27,580 bases of DNA, from the NCBI GenBank assembly GCA_002307185.1, contig DBTT01000045.1, forward strand, positions 1-27,580, in the 5' to 3' direction. The stretch comes from Bacteroidales bacterium UBA1309 (GTDB lineage: Bacteria; Bacteroidota; Bacteroidia; Bacteroidales; Dysgonomonadaceae). The position numbers were made by a program, and so were the translations under genes. The notes under the pieces are model-generated. The model did no database searches, was not told the DNA's origin, and saw only the letters and a program-made list of their open reading frames with translations. Below, in pieces: positions 15,348 to 24,157 of the stretch (positions are counted from its first letter, which is position 1; each line of letters opens with the position of its first letter).

Positions 15348-15379
15348 AAGGTCGGCCTGCTTGAGTCGGCCTTTTTTTT
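15348..15379 (+). terminator. intrinsic terminator between ahpC and ahpF
   Basis: Arms AAGGTCGGC (15348-15356) and GTCGGCCTT (15365-15373) form a 9-bp stem with two G-U pairs and an 8-nt loop, followed by an unbroken T-run to 15379. It lies just before the ahpF start, so read-through must supply ahpF. Confidence 0.75.
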
Positions 15380-15391
15380 AACCAAACGATT

Positions 15392-16945
15392 ATGTTAGAT
15401 ACATCATTTAAAGAACAATTGAAAGGGATATTTGCAAGTTTAGAGTCTGATTATCTCTTGGATATTTCTGTTTCTGAATCGCATGAGAGCAGATCCGAAT
15501 TGTTGGAACTGCTGGGTGACGTGGGCGAATGTTCCGAAAAAATAGCTATTCAGGTATCGGCAGGGGATGGACTTCAATTTGCCTTGATAAAGGATTCGAA
15601 GCCAACAGGCGTCACCTTTCGCGGAATTCCCAACGGGCATGAATTTACATCGTTTTTGTTGGCAATTTTAAATTCGGATGGGAAGGGCAAAAATTTTCCT
15701 GACGGATTTATAGCGAACCGGATCAAGGCTTTGAAAGGATCTATTCGACTGACTACGTATGTGTCTCTGACTTGTACGAATTGTCCCGATATCGTCCAAG
15801 CATTGAATATGATGGCGGTGTTGAATCCTTCGATCACACACGAGATGGTGGATGGCGCAATCAATCAGGAAGAAGTGGATGCTTTGAAGCTGCAAGGGGT
15901 TCCCACGGTTTTTGCTGATGGAGCGCAGATCCATGTTGGGCGCGGAGAATTGAGCGATTTGTTGGCTAAGTTGGAAGAAAAATATGGCTCGGCAACTACG
16001 ACATCGGAGAAGACGATCAAGGACTACGATGTGGTAGTTGTCGGCGGTGGTCCTGCGGGAGCTTCTGCCGCCATTTACTCAGCCCGTAAAGGCTTGAAAG
16101 TTGCTTTGCTAGCCGAAAGGGTAGGAGGCCAGGTGAAAGAAACTTTAGGCATAGAAAACCTGATTTCCACATCGAAAACCACGGGTGAAATCTTGGCAAA
16201 CAACCTGAAACTTCATATGGAGGACTATCCGATTGATATACTGGAACATCGCAAGGTGGAACATGTGGAAGTTAATGGCTTCAACAAAGTAGTTTATGTG
16301 GCTGGTGGAGAACAATTTGTTACTCCAGCACTGATTATAGCCACTGGAGCGAGTTGGCGAAAACTGAATGTTCCCGGTGAAATCGAATACATCGGTCGTG
16401 GCGTGGCTTTTTGCCCTCATTGTGACGGTCCATTCTACAAAGGGAAGCATGTGGCGGTGGTAGGCGGAGGAAATTCGGGTATAGAAGCGGCGATTGACTT
16501 GGCTGGTATTTGCTCCAAAGTGACGGTTCTCGAATTTATGGATACCCTGAAAGCCGACCAAGTGCTTCAGGATAAAGCCAAAAGTTTGTCGAATGTGGAA
16601 ATATTTGTTTCAAAGCAATCGGTGGAAGTGATTGGGAATGGCGAGAAAGTGATTGGCCTCAAGGTAAAGGATCGTGTGACGGAGGAGGAAAGTGTTATCG
16701 ATTTGGATGGAATTTTTGTTCAGATTGGTTTGGCTCCCAATAGTGCTGCCTTCAAGGATGTTGTGGATGTCAACAGGATCGGTGAAATTGCAATTGACAC
16801 GCATTGCCGGACAAATGTTCCTGGAATTTATGCTGCTGGCGATGTTTCCATTGTGCCCTTCAAGCAGATTATTATTGCAATGGGAGAAGGGGCGAAGGCT
16901 TCCCTTTCAGCCTTCGAGGATCGGATGCGCGGTGTGTTGGGCTAA
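15392..16945 (+). CDS. ahpF: alkyl hydroperoxide reductase subunit F (NADH:peroxiredoxin reductase)
   Basis: 517 residues. An N-terminal double-thioredoxin-fold domain carries the redox pair C128/C131 in SLTCTNCPD. This is followed by a thioredoxin-reductase-like flavoprotein with a FAD-binding GGGPAGASAA motif, the catalytic CPHC at C341/C344, a NAD(P)H-binding VVGGGNSGIEAA, and the closing TNVPGIYAAGDV motif. It passes electrons from NADH through FAD and the two disulfides to AhpC. It starts 65 nt after ahpC, behind a terminator, and is itself followed by a strong terminator at 16967-17002. Confidence 0.98.
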   Translation: MLDTSFKEQLKGIFASLESDYLLDISVSESHESRSELLELLGDVGECSEKIAIQVSAGDGLQFALIKDSKPTGVTFRGIPNGHEFTSFLLAILNSDGKGKNFPDGFIANRIKALKGSIRLTTYVSLTCTNCPDIVQALNMMAVLNPSITHEMVDGAINQEEVDALKLQGVPTVFADGAQIHVGRGELSDLLAKLEEKYGSATTTSEKTIKDYDVVVVGGGPAGASAAIYSARKGLKVALLAERVGGQVKETLGIENLISTSKTTGEILANNLKLHMEDYPIDILEHRKVEHVEVNGFNKVVYVAGGEQFVTPALIIATGASWRKLNVPGEIEYIGRGVAFCPHCDGPFYKGKHVAVVGGGNSGIEAAIDLAGICSKVTVLEFMDTLKADQVLQDKAKSLSNVEIFVSKQSVEVIGNGEKVIGLKVKDRVTEEESVIDLDGIFVQIGLAPNSAAFKDVVDVNRIGEIAIDTHCRTNVPGIYAAGDVSIVPFKQIIIAMGEGAKASLSAFEDRMRGVLG

Positions 16946-16966
16946 ATTTAAGTATAGTTAATGGTT

Positions 16967-17002
16967 AAAGCTGTCTTCTATCTGTGTGGAAGATGGCTTT
17001 TT
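16967..17002 (+). terminator. terminator of ahpF
   Basis: A 12-bp stem (AAAGCTGTCTTC at 16967-16978 with GAAGATGGCTTT at 16989-17000, two wobbles) closes a 10-nt loop and runs into TTTTT. It sits in the convergent gap between ahpF and menE and may also serve the minus strand weakly. Confidence 0.75.
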
Positions 17003-17004
17003 CG

Positions 17005-18087
17005 TTATTGGCTGAAAATGTCTTTTACTAGTTCTTTGAGTTTTCTCCGTTCAATTTTTCCGGTTTCAGTGAACGGAAGTTTTTCTATTCGAATAATGCT
17101 TTTTGGTTGATAATAGGCTGGCAAATAAGTTTTCACTACAAATTCATCAACGCTCTCTGTGGTTGCCAAAACAACGATTTCCCCGAATTTGGGATCGGGC
17201 AGAGACGTGATGGCGAAGGAATCCCCCAACAACGGGCGAAGCAGGCGTTCCACTTCTTCTATCTGTATTTTTATGCCCCCGCTGTTGATTATATTGTCTT
17301 TTCTTCCCAGAATTTTGAATTGCTGATCCGGATGTAGTTCCACCATATCGTTGGTTGTCAGTGATTCGGTTGCAACTTGAGGTGCTTCCACAATCAATGT
17401 TCCTTCTGCCGAAATGGAAAGTTTCACCCCTTCCAGCGGCGTATAGAATTCGCTTGCATGGTTTCCGCTCAACCTTCTCAGGGCGATGTGCGAAAGCGTT
17501 TCGGTCATTCCATAAGTGGAATACACCGCATTTGGGAAACTTTTAAGCATTCCGGCCATTTTTTCGTCAATGGCGCCACCACCGATTATCAAGTGACGAA
17601 TATTTGTCAGCTTTTCTTTTTCAGTCGGATGCTGCAAACTGTTGTAAACTTGCAGGGGAACCAATGCTGCAAAATCGATCCGAGTTGTAATTTCTTTCAA
17701 TGGATTGCCGGAAGTTGCGACAACGATCAGGTTCAGCCCCGCAATCAGCGAGCGAACCACTACCATCTTTCCCGCAATGTAATCCATTTTCATGCAAAGC
17801 AGAGCCGTGCTTCCGGGAGTGAGCCCCAGAAAGGAGCAGGTCATTTCGGCACTGTGCATCATCCGCTTTTTGTCGGCTTTGAACGGTTTTGGCGTTCCTG
17901 TGGAACCGGAAGTTTTCACCCAAACGAAATCTTCGTCATTGAACCATTCATGCAAAAAAACGTACAAATCAGACAAAACGTTCGAAGCAAAGAACCTGCT
18001 GGGCTCTTTTCCTTTGAAGTCTTTTCGGGAGAAAGCTTTCCCCTCGATAAGGACTTGTTGCTTGTTCTTGTCGAATTCGTAATTCAT
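17005..18087 (-). CDS. menE: o-succinylbenzoate--CoA ligase MenE
   Basis: 360 residues from the ATG at 18087, which overlaps the menC stop codon by one base (TAATG) and indicates translational coupling. The frame is open further upstream, inside menC. ANL-superfamily motifs are present: the phosphate-binding TSGSTGTPKP, YGMTET, LGRKDNIINSGG with IQIEEVE, and a C-terminal LPFTETGKIERR carrying the catalytic lysine. It activates o-succinylbenzoate to its CoA ester, the substrate of MenB, in menaquinone synthesis. It is somewhat short for the family, as is usual for Bacteroidota MenE. Confidence 0.95.
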   Translation of the reverse strand: MNYEFDKNKQQVLIEGKAFSRKDFKGKEPSRFFASNVLSDLYVFLHEWFNDEDFVWVKTSGSTGTPKPFKADKKRMMHSAEMTCSFLGLTPGSTALLCMKMDYIAGKMVVVRSLIAGLNLIVVATSGNPLKEITTRIDFAALVPLQVYNSLQHPTEKEKLTNIRHLIIGGGAIDEKMAGMLKSFPNAVYSTYGMTETLSHIALRRLSGNHASEFYTPLEGVKLSISAEGTLIVEAPQVATESLTTNDMVELHPDQQFKILGRKDNIINSGGIKIQIEEVERLLRPLLGDSFAITSLPDPKFGEIVVLATTESVDEFVVKTYLPAYYQPKSIIRIEKLPFTETGKIERRKLKELVKDIFSQ

Positions 18088-19139
18088 TAAATAATTCCCC
18101 GAATAGTTGTTGAACGATCGATGTTTGCCCAAAGGCAATCACGCTCAATGTGTAGTGGAAGGTCGATGTTGTTGGTGTAAAGTCCGCCAGTGCCAAGCCC
18201 TTGTGGCAGGGGATTGTTGAGCGTGCTGCACCATTGGGCGATGGCGTTCAGCCCGATGTTCGACTCCAATGCAGAGGTTATCCACCAATCAATTTGTAGG
18301 GATTTCGCCAGTTCAATCCACTCTTCTGCCCCTTTCAGTCCGCCATGGAGTGTGGGTTTTAAGATGATATACTGCGGACGAATTGTTTCCAGTAACTTCG
18401 CTTTCGTTTCCGGATTGTTCACCCCGATCAACTCTTCATCCAAGGCGATGGGAATGGGAGTATTTCCGGTCAGTTCCCGCATGGCTTCCCATTGTCCGGC
18501 ACGAATGGGTTGTTCGATGGAATGGAGTTCAAATTCGGACAACCGTTTCAGCTTTTCCAGCGCATCTTTTGGCGAGAATGCGCCGTTGGCATCCACCCGG
18601 AGCTCGATGGTGTCGGCCGAAAAATGTTCCCGGATATGTTTCAGCAAGCATAACTCGTCTTCAAACTGGATGGCCCCTATTTTCAGTTTCACACAACGGA
18701 ATCCGGCTTTCAATTTGGCTTCTATCTGTTCGTACATATCGCTGAAATCGCCCATCCAAATGAGTCCGTTGATCGGAATTCCTTGTTCGCCACGCGAAAA
18801 AGGGGTGTCCCATAGCCGCAAGGTATTTTCTTCGAAATGGCGCAGGGCGGTTTCAAAGCCAAATAGCATTGACGGAAATTCGATCAAGGCTTCGTAATCG
18901 ATTTTCCCTTTCTCTTGGAATTCTTTGGCAAATTGCCTTAGTCTTTTTTCGTAACTTTCATCGTAATCACAGCTCAAATCAAACAAAGGGGCGCATTCGC
19001 CTATGCCGATATGTTCTGGATTTGTGACCGACCGCAGCACCACGTACCAAACCTGATGATCGAAATAAACCCCGCGGGAAGTTCCAGCAGGGCGTTTGAA
19101 ATGCAAGTTGTGAGGTACGATGTCAACCGTAAATTTCAT
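18087..19139 (-). CDS. menC: o-succinylbenzoate synthase MenC
   Basis: 350 residues from the ATG at 19139, 4 nt after the menB stop; an upstream in-frame ATG would overlap menB by about 55 bases. It is an enolase-superfamily member. The catalytic lysine pair is in CVKLKIG, metal ligands are in VDANGAF, IEQPI and ALDEEL, and a late ILKPTLHGG and ITSALESNIG complete the barrel. It dehydrates SHCHC to o-succinylbenzoate. It is coupled to menE by a one-base overlap. Confidence 0.95.
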   Translation of the reverse strand: MKFTVDIVPHNLHFKRPAGTSRGVYFDHQVWYVVLRSVTNPEHIGIGECAPLFDLSCDYDESYEKRLRQFAKEFQEKGKIDYEALIEFPSMLFGFETALRHFEENTLRLWDTPFSRGEQGIPINGLIWMGDFSDMYEQIEAKLKAGFRCVKLKIGAIQFEDELCLLKHIREHFSADTIELRVDANGAFSPKDALEKLKRLSEFELHSIEQPIRAGQWEAMRELTGNTPIPIALDEELIGVNNPETKAKLLETIRPQYIILKPTLHGGLKGAEEWIELAKSLQIDWWITSALESNIGLNAIAQWCSTLNNPLPQGLGTGGLYTNNIDLPLHIERDCLWANIDRSTTIRGII

Positions 19140-19143
19140 ATTG

Positions 19144-19968
19144 TCACGGAAATTTCGGAAACTTCTTGAAATCGGGCTTGCGTTTTTCCAAGAAAGCATG
19201 TTTCCCTTCTTGTGCTTCGTCGGTCAGGTAATAGAGCAAAGTGGCATTTCCTGCCAATTCCTGAATGCCAGCTTGACCATCGAGTTCGGCATTCAGCCCC
19301 ATTTTAATCATGCGGAGTGCCATCGGGCTGTGCTGCATCATCTCGTGCGCCCATTTCACCGTTTCGTCTTCGAGTTGATCGAAAGGAACTACGGTATTCA
19401 CCAAGCCCATTTCCAATGCCTCTTGCGCACTGTATTGCCGGCATAGAAACCATATTTCACGTGCCTTCTTTTGTCCCACGATACGTGCCAAGTAAGACGA
19501 GCCGAAACCGGCATCGAAGCTTCCCACGCGAGGGCCTGTTTGCCCGAAAATGGCATTGTCCGAAGCGATGGAAAGGTCGCAAACCACTTGCAATACGTGG
19601 CCGCCACCGATAGCATATCCATTCACCATGGCAATCACAGGCTTCGGAAGGGAGCGAATTTGCTTTTGCACCTCCAGCACCTGCAAACGGGGAACGCCGT
19701 CCTTGCCAATGTAACCGCCTTTGCCTTTCACATTTTGGTCGCCTCCGGCACAGAATGCCTTGTCGCCGGCTCCTGTGAGCACTACCACGTAAATCTCCTG
19801 GTTCTCGTGGCAAATACGAAGCGCATCGCTGATTTCTTGCGTGGTGGTTGGTGTGAAAGCATTGCGGTAGCGAGGGCGGTTGATCGTGATTCGTCCGATG
19901 CCTTCAAAATAGTCGAAGAGAATTTCTTCGTATTCCTTGATGGTTTCCCATTGTCGAGTTGTTGACAT
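19144..19968 (-). CDS. menB: 1,4-dihydroxy-2-naphthoyl-CoA synthase MenB
   Basis: 274 residues, the normal MenB length. It is a crotonase-fold enzyme: NRPRYRNAFTP, the oxyanion-hole segment CAGGDQNVKG, NGYAIGGGHVLQ, and the MenB-specific TGPRVGSFDAGFGSSYLAR. It closes the second ring of menaquinone from o-succinylbenzoyl-CoA. It is first in a tight menB-menC-menE operon with a good promoter upstream (20001-20031). menF and menD, which often precede it in Bacteroidota, are absent here, so the early pathway steps must be encoded elsewhere. Confidence 0.97.
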   Translation of the reverse strand: MSTTRQWETIKEYEEILFDYFEGIGRITINRPRYRNAFTPTTTQEISDALRICHENQEIYVVVLTGAGDKAFCAGGDQNVKGKGGYIGKDGVPRLQVLEVQKQIRSLPKPVIAMVNGYAIGGGHVLQVVCDLSIASDNAIFGQTGPRVGSFDAGFGSSYLARIVGQKKAREIWFLCRQYSAQEALEMGLVNTVVPFDQLEDETVKWAHEMMQHSPMALRMIKMGLNAELDGQAGIQELAGNATLLYYLTDEAQEGKHAFLEKRKPDFKKFPKFP

Positions 19969-20000
19969 AAATCGTTTTTTGAGTTATCGTTGTTTACCTA

Positions 20001-20031
20001 CAAAATTACACAAAATACCGGAACGAGGCAA
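20001..20031 (-). promoter_or_regulatory. promoter of the menBCE operon
   Basis: On the minus strand TTG (20031-20029), a 20-nt spacer, and TAATTTTG (20008-20001) match the Bacteroidota consensus. The predicted start is about 27 nt before menB. Confidence 0.65.
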
Positions 20032-20190
20032 CGATGCTACTCAGCCCAAAAACTTTAATTTTCTAAAATCAATGGAATCTTAGCCCCGGAGATTTATTTT
20101 AACGCGGGTTCGATGAATGATGAAATTTGTGTGTGAAACAGATTTGAATTCCACGCCGAGTTCACCGAGGTTTTAGATTTCCTTTCAGTT

Positions 20191-20226
20191 CTTTGCGTGT
20201 TTTTTCTTTGCGGCTTTGCGTGGGAT
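20191..20226 (+). repeat. short dispersed repeat, copy 1 (CTTTGCG/TTTGCGTGGG type)
   Basis: A 36-nt GCG-rich segment, itself two imperfect CTTTGCGTG/CTTTGCGGC units, matches 22799-22835 with one indel and two substitutions in the same orientation. The copies flank fusA2. The surrounding 19969-20443 gap otherwise holds the menB promoter, ACGCAGAG-like fragments and the hairpin at 20365-20407; I see no gene. Confidence 0.6.
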
Positions 20227-20364
20227 TGTATTCTTTTACGCAGAGAGCAAAAAGAAAGCAGCGTAAAATAGTATGTATCGTATGCGATAGTTAGGTTGAG
20301 TTCACGTTATTTTAGTGTCGGCACACAACGTGCATAAGATTATATCCACCCTTGTATTTGAAAT

Positions 20365-20407
20365 AAATGAGTAAGGTGGCACAAAGGCTTGCGTTCCTTA
20401 CTCATTT
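20365..20407 (-). terminator. hairpin downstream of fusA2
   Basis: Perfect 12-bp arms AAATGAGTAAGG (20365-20376) and CCTTACTCATTT (20396-20407) flank a 19-nt loop, starting 37 nt past the fusA2 stop. The minus strand continues ATTTC, a weak U-tract. Confidence 0.5.
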
Positions 20408-20443
20408 CAAGTAAATGTACAAAAATGTAAAAAGAGAGAGAAT

Positions 20444-22603
20444 TTAATCTTCTACTGTGGCCAATGCTTCGTATTCTTTCAGGAGTTTTTCCTGCACATC
20501 GCTAGGTACAAGTTCGTAGCCTGAATATTTCATGGCAAATGATGCGCGGCCACCTGTTATGGAACTCAGTGAAATCGAATAATTTGACATTTCCTTCAAA
20601 GGCACTTTGGCTAGCAACCGCTCCATCCCTTTGTCGCTTTCCATCCCCATGATGATGGCTCTGCGTCCTTGCATGTCGCTCATCACATCACCCAGTTTGT
20701 CGCTTGGTACAGAAACTTCCACATCGTAAATAGGTTCCAGTATTTTTGGGCCGGCGGCTTTAAAAGCCATGCTGAAAGCGTTTCTTCCTGCCAGCAGGAA
20801 GGAGATTTCGTTGGAATCCACCGGGTGCATTTTGCCGTCATAAACAATCACACGCACATCTCGTGCGTAAGAACCAGTGAGAGGCCCCTGTTCCAACCGA
20901 GCCATAATTCCCTTGATAATGGCTGGTATGAAGCGTGAATCGATAGCTCCGCCGACAATGCTGTTGACAAACACCAATTTTCCGCCCCAGTCCAAATCAA
21001 AGGTTTGAACATCTCGTGCCTGCACCTTGAATTCTAGTCCGTTGAATTTGTAGCTTTCCGGTTGGGGTATTCCTTCGTAGTAGGGCTCAACAATCAAGTG
21101 TACTTCGCCGAACTGCCCCGCGCCGCCCGATTGTTTTTTGTGCCGGTAATCGGCACGGGCGGCCTTTGTGATGGTTTCGCGGTAAGGGATTTTCGGTTCC
21201 ATGTATTGGATTCGGATTTTGTCGTCAGTTTCGATTCTCCATTTCAGGGTTTTCAGATGAAACTCTCCTTGGCCATGGATAATCGTTTGTTTCAATTCCT
21301 TCGACTGCTCGATCATCCAGGTTGGATCTTCCTCGTGCAGTCGAAGCAACGCTTCGTTCAACTTCTCAGTATCGGCTTCGTTCACTGCTTTTATGGCTCT
21401 TCGATATTTCGGTTCGGGGAATTTGATAAAGTTGAACTTATTCTCGACTCCCTTCCCATTCAAGGTGTTTCCGGTGCGTACGTCCTTGAGTTTCACCGTT
21501 ACGCCAATGTCGCCCGCCACCAAGGCATCCACTTTGGTGCGGATTTGACCCGAAGCAACAAACAATTGTGACATTCGCTCTTTGGATCCTCGGTCGGCGT
21601 TGGCAAGGTCATCGCCTTCCCTCACTGTTCCGCTCATTACTTTGAAATAAGAAACTTCGCCCACGTGCGGCTCCACTGTCGTCTTGAAAAAGAACAGGCT
21701 GGTAGGAGCTCCGGGCTTGGGAGGAACTTCTTGCCCTTCGGTATTCAGAGGATGAGGCATCTTGTCGAGGCAAGGCACAACATTTCCCAGAAATTCAAGG
21801 GAGCGTCTCACGCACATGTCTTTTCCTGCCGAAACACAAAAAACGGGGAACATGTCCCTTGAAATAAGCCCCTTTCGGATTCCTTCCCGCATGTCTTCTT
21901 CGCTCAGGCTGCCTTCTTCGAAGAATTTCTCCATCAACGTTTCATCGTTCTCAGCGGCTGCTTCCACCAATTTTTGATGTAGGTCGTTTGCTCTTTCCAA
22001 TTCATTTTCCGGGATTTCCAACACCTCCGGAACGCCACCTTCGGGTTTCCAACGATAAAGTTTTCTTTTCAAAACGTCCACCACAGCATTGAATTCAGAG
22101 CCGGCATTCACCGGATATTGTATTTGAACGGCTTTCGAACCGTAGTATTCGTGAAGTTGAGATACAATCTTTTCAAAATCCGCTTTTTCGTGATCTAATT
22201 GATTTACGATGAAGATCACAGGTTTGTGCAGTCTTTCGGTGTATCGCAGTTGGTTGAGCGTTGTCACTTCCAATCCTGTTTGTGCATTGAGCACTACCAA
22301 TGCGGTGTCTGTGACATTCAATGCTGTGACCACCGCACCTGCAAAATCATCCGAATCGGGGCAGTCGATAAAATTGAGCTTTCGCCCTTGCCATTCAATG
22401 TTGAACACACTGGCCAACACGGAATAACCGTATTCTTTTTCCACTGGATGATAGTCGCTTACGGTCGATCCTTGCGACACGCGGCCTCTGCGTTTTATAA
22501 CTCCACCCTCGAAAAGCATTGCTTCAGCGAGGGTGGTTTTCCCAGAGCCAGAACCGCCCAAAATGGCTATGTTCTTGATTTCGTCAGTTTGATATACTTT
22601 CAT
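20444..22603 (-). CDS. fusA2: EF-G2, GTPase-degenerate second elongation factor G
   Basis: 719 residues with the full EF-G domain order: a G domain, a domain II-like barrel (about 300-390), domain III, domain IV (from about 480) and a domain V-like end. The GTPase motifs are abnormal. The P-loop reads GGSGSGKTTL (residues 16-25) instead of AHIDAGKTT. Switch II reads IDCPDSDDF (79-87) instead of IDTPGHVDF, so the catalytic His is Ser. The specificity motif is NQLD (134-137) instead of NKMD. This matches the Bacteroides EF-G2 (FusA2), reported to support translation without GTP hydrolysis under carbon starvation. It is a single gene with a hairpin in its leader (22641-22663) and one behind it. 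Confidence 0.9.
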   Translation of the reverse strand: MKVYQTDEIKNIAILGGSGSGKTTLAEAMLFEGGVIKRRGRVSQGSTVSDYHPVEKEYGYSVLASVFNIEWQGRKLNFIDCPDSDDFAGAVVTALNVTDTALVVLNAQTGLEVTTLNQLRYTERLHKPVIFIVNQLDHEKADFEKIVSQLHEYYGSKAVQIQYPVNAGSEFNAVVDVLKRKLYRWKPEGGVPEVLEIPENELERANDLHQKLVEAAAENDETLMEKFFEEGSLSEEDMREGIRKGLISRDMFPVFCVSAGKDMCVRRSLEFLGNVVPCLDKMPHPLNTEGQEVPPKPGAPTSLFFFKTTVEPHVGEVSYFKVMSGTVREGDDLANADRGSKERMSQLFVASGQIRTKVDALVAGDIGVTVKLKDVRTGNTLNGKGVENKFNFIKFPEPKYRRAIKAVNEADTEKLNEALLRLHEEDPTWMIEQSKELKQTIIHGQGEFHLKTLKWRIETDDKIRIQYMEPKIPYRETITKAARADYRHKKQSGGAGQFGEVHLIVEPYYEGIPQPESYKFNGLEFKVQARDVQTFDLDWGGKLVFVNSIVGGAIDSRFIPAIIKGIMARLEQGPLTGSYARDVRVIVYDGKMHPVDSNEISFLLAGRNAFSMAFKAAGPKILEPIYDVEVSVPSDKLGDVMSDMQGRRAIIMGMESDKGMERLLAKVPLKEMSNYSISLSSITGGRASFAMKYSGYELVPSDVQEKLLKEYEALATVED

Positions 22604-22640
22604 GATTTTTTATTTTAAGGTTGAAAAATCAATAAAAATG

Positions 22641-22663
22641 AAGAAAAAGAACCGCTTTTTCTT
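22641..22663 (-). promoter_or_regulatory. hairpin in the fusA2 leader
   Basis: Perfect 9-bp arms AAGAAAAAG (22641-22649) and CTTTTTCTT (22655-22663) with a 5-nt loop lie 38-60 nt before the fusA2 ATG. A recognisable -7 box is not clear upstream (the nearest is TATAATTTG, one base too long), so a regulator-dependent promoter is plausible. Confidence 0.35.
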
Positions 22664-22798
22664 GTATCGCAAATTATAAATAAAATAAATCATAGAGAAA
22701 GATTTGCCAATGTTAGTAAGCACTGTTCTTTAGCAGTAAATGGTCGTCGATTTCTTTCACGCAGAGTACGTGGAGATTCTAATTTGTGTCTCTGCGGG

Positions 22799-22835
22799 CT
22801 TTGCGTGGTTTTTCCTTTGCGGCTCTGCGTGGGAT
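22799..22835 (+). repeat. short dispersed repeat, copy 2
   Basis: A near-copy of 20191-20226 in the same orientation, here upstream of fusA2. It is preceded by related fragments (ACGCAGAGTACGTGG, CTCTGCGGG). The remaining 22604-22981 gap holds the fusA2 leader and the hemW promoter. Confidence 0.6.
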
Positions 22836-22900
22836 GCTATGTTTTGATGATTCTTCTTTTTTCTGGAATTGGGCTTTCTTAAAACTTTGCCGTCATCCGC

Positions 22901-22930
22901 TTGTTATATCCACTCACGGTTGTAATTTTG
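22901..22930 (+). promoter_or_regulatory. promoter of hemW
   Basis: TTG (22901-22903), a 19-nt spacer, and TAATTTTG (22923-22930) match the -33/-7 consensus, about 50 nt before the hemW ATG. Confidence 0.65.
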
Positions 22931-22981
22931 ACAATTCAAAATTCAACTACCTACATTAAACAGCTGATTGCTAACTAAACT

Positions 22982-24109
22982 ATGGCCGGAATTTATATTC
23001 ATGTTCCTTTTTGTAAAACACGTTGCGTCTATTGCGACTTTTATTCTAATACTGGATCGATACACGAGCCATACCTGCATGCGTTGTTGGCCGAGATGGC
23101 ATTGCGCAAAAATTATCTGGATGGTGAATCCATCGACTCAATCTATTTGGGTGGAGGAACGCCGTCACAGTTGAGTATCGAAAGTTTACAATTGATTTTT
23201 GATAATTTATTCCGAATCTTTGCGGTCAATAGTGACGCTGAAATCACGATTGAGGCAAATCCCGACGATTTGGATGAGAAATACGTGGAAGGCTTGAGGC
23301 AACTTCCGTTCAACCGCTTGAGCATGGGCGTGCAGACTTTTGACGACGAAGCACTTCGCTTCTTGAAAAGGCGGCACACCGGCTCACAAGCTTTGGATGT
23401 GGTGAAACGTTGTCAGGATGCAGGTTTCACGAATATGAGCATCGACTTGATGTATGGCCTCCCCAATCAAGGGCTGAGTGACTTTGATGAAAACATCGAA
23501 AAGGCTTTGGCACTGGATATTCAGCACATATCGGCCTACCATCTGATTTATGAAAAAGGAACTAAGTTGTTCCGGATGCTTTCCCAAAACGAGGTTCGGC
23601 CCGTGGACGAAGAACTCAGCGTGGAAATGTTTTCGTTGTTGATTCGCCGATTAAAAGAGGCTGGATTTGAGCATTATGAGATTTCCAATTTCGCGAGAAA
23701 CGGGCTTTATTCCCGTCACAATACCTCTTACTGGCAAGGCGCTCCCTACCTGGGGCTAGGGCCTTCTGCCCATTCTTTCAATGGCAAAAACCGCCAGTGG
23801 AATATTGCTTCGCTGAATAAATATGCGGACGCTTTGAAGGGCGACAAACTCAACGCCGAAGTAGAGGAGCAGACGCCTGCCATCCGTTACAACGATTTTG
23901 TAATGACGGGCCTGCGTACCATGTGGGGAATCGACTTGCTCCGATTGGAAACTGAATTCGGCGAAAAAATGCTAAATTATTGCCTCAAAAATGCACGCCG
24001 ACACCTGAGAACGGGCTTGTTGGAACAGCGAAAAGAGCAATTGGTGCTCTCTTCCCAAGGAATTTTTGTTTCAGACGGAGTAATGAGCGACCTGATGTGG
24101 GTGGATTGA
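22982..24109 (+). CDS. hemW: HemW family radical SAM protein (heme chaperone, CPO-III-like)
   Basis: 375 residues. The radical-SAM cluster motif is at the very N-terminus: C11-x3-C15-x2-C18 in PFCKTRCVYCDFY, followed by YLGGGTPS, EANPDD, RLSMGVQTFDD and MYGLPNQ. A C-terminal HemW-like domain includes NTSYWQGAPYLGLGPSAHSF. Once annotated as oxygen-independent coproporphyrinogen III oxidase, this family lacks the fourth cysteine of true HemN (residue after CDF) and is thought to deliver heme to target proteins. It is a single gene with its own promoter; repeats and hairpins follow it. Confidence 0.95.
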   Translation: MAGIYIHVPFCKTRCVYCDFYSNTGSIHEPYLHALLAEMALRKNYLDGESIDSIYLGGGTPSQLSIESLQLIFDNLFRIFAVNSDAEITIEANPDDLDEKYVEGLRQLPFNRLSMGVQTFDDEALRFLKRRHTGSQALDVVKRCQDAGFTNMSIDLMYGLPNQGLSDFDENIEKALALDIQHISAYHLIYEKGTKLFRMLSQNEVRPVDEELSVEMFSLLIRRLKEAGFEHYEISNFARNGLYSRHNTSYWQGAPYLGLGPSAHSFNGKNRQWNIASLNKYADALKGDKLNAEVEEQTPAIRYNDFVMTGLRTMWGIDLLRLETEFGEKMLNYCLKNARRHLRTGLLEQRKEQLVLSSQGIFVSDGVMSDLMWVD

Positions 24110-24157
24110 ATCAGGCTACTCGTAAGTTTCTCTTTCAACTCTATTCAGTTGCAAATT

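Noticed and set aside
18190..18897. 235-codon plus-strand frame opposite menC
   Set aside because: Antisense shadow of menC, with a Ser/Phe-rich composition typical of such shadows.
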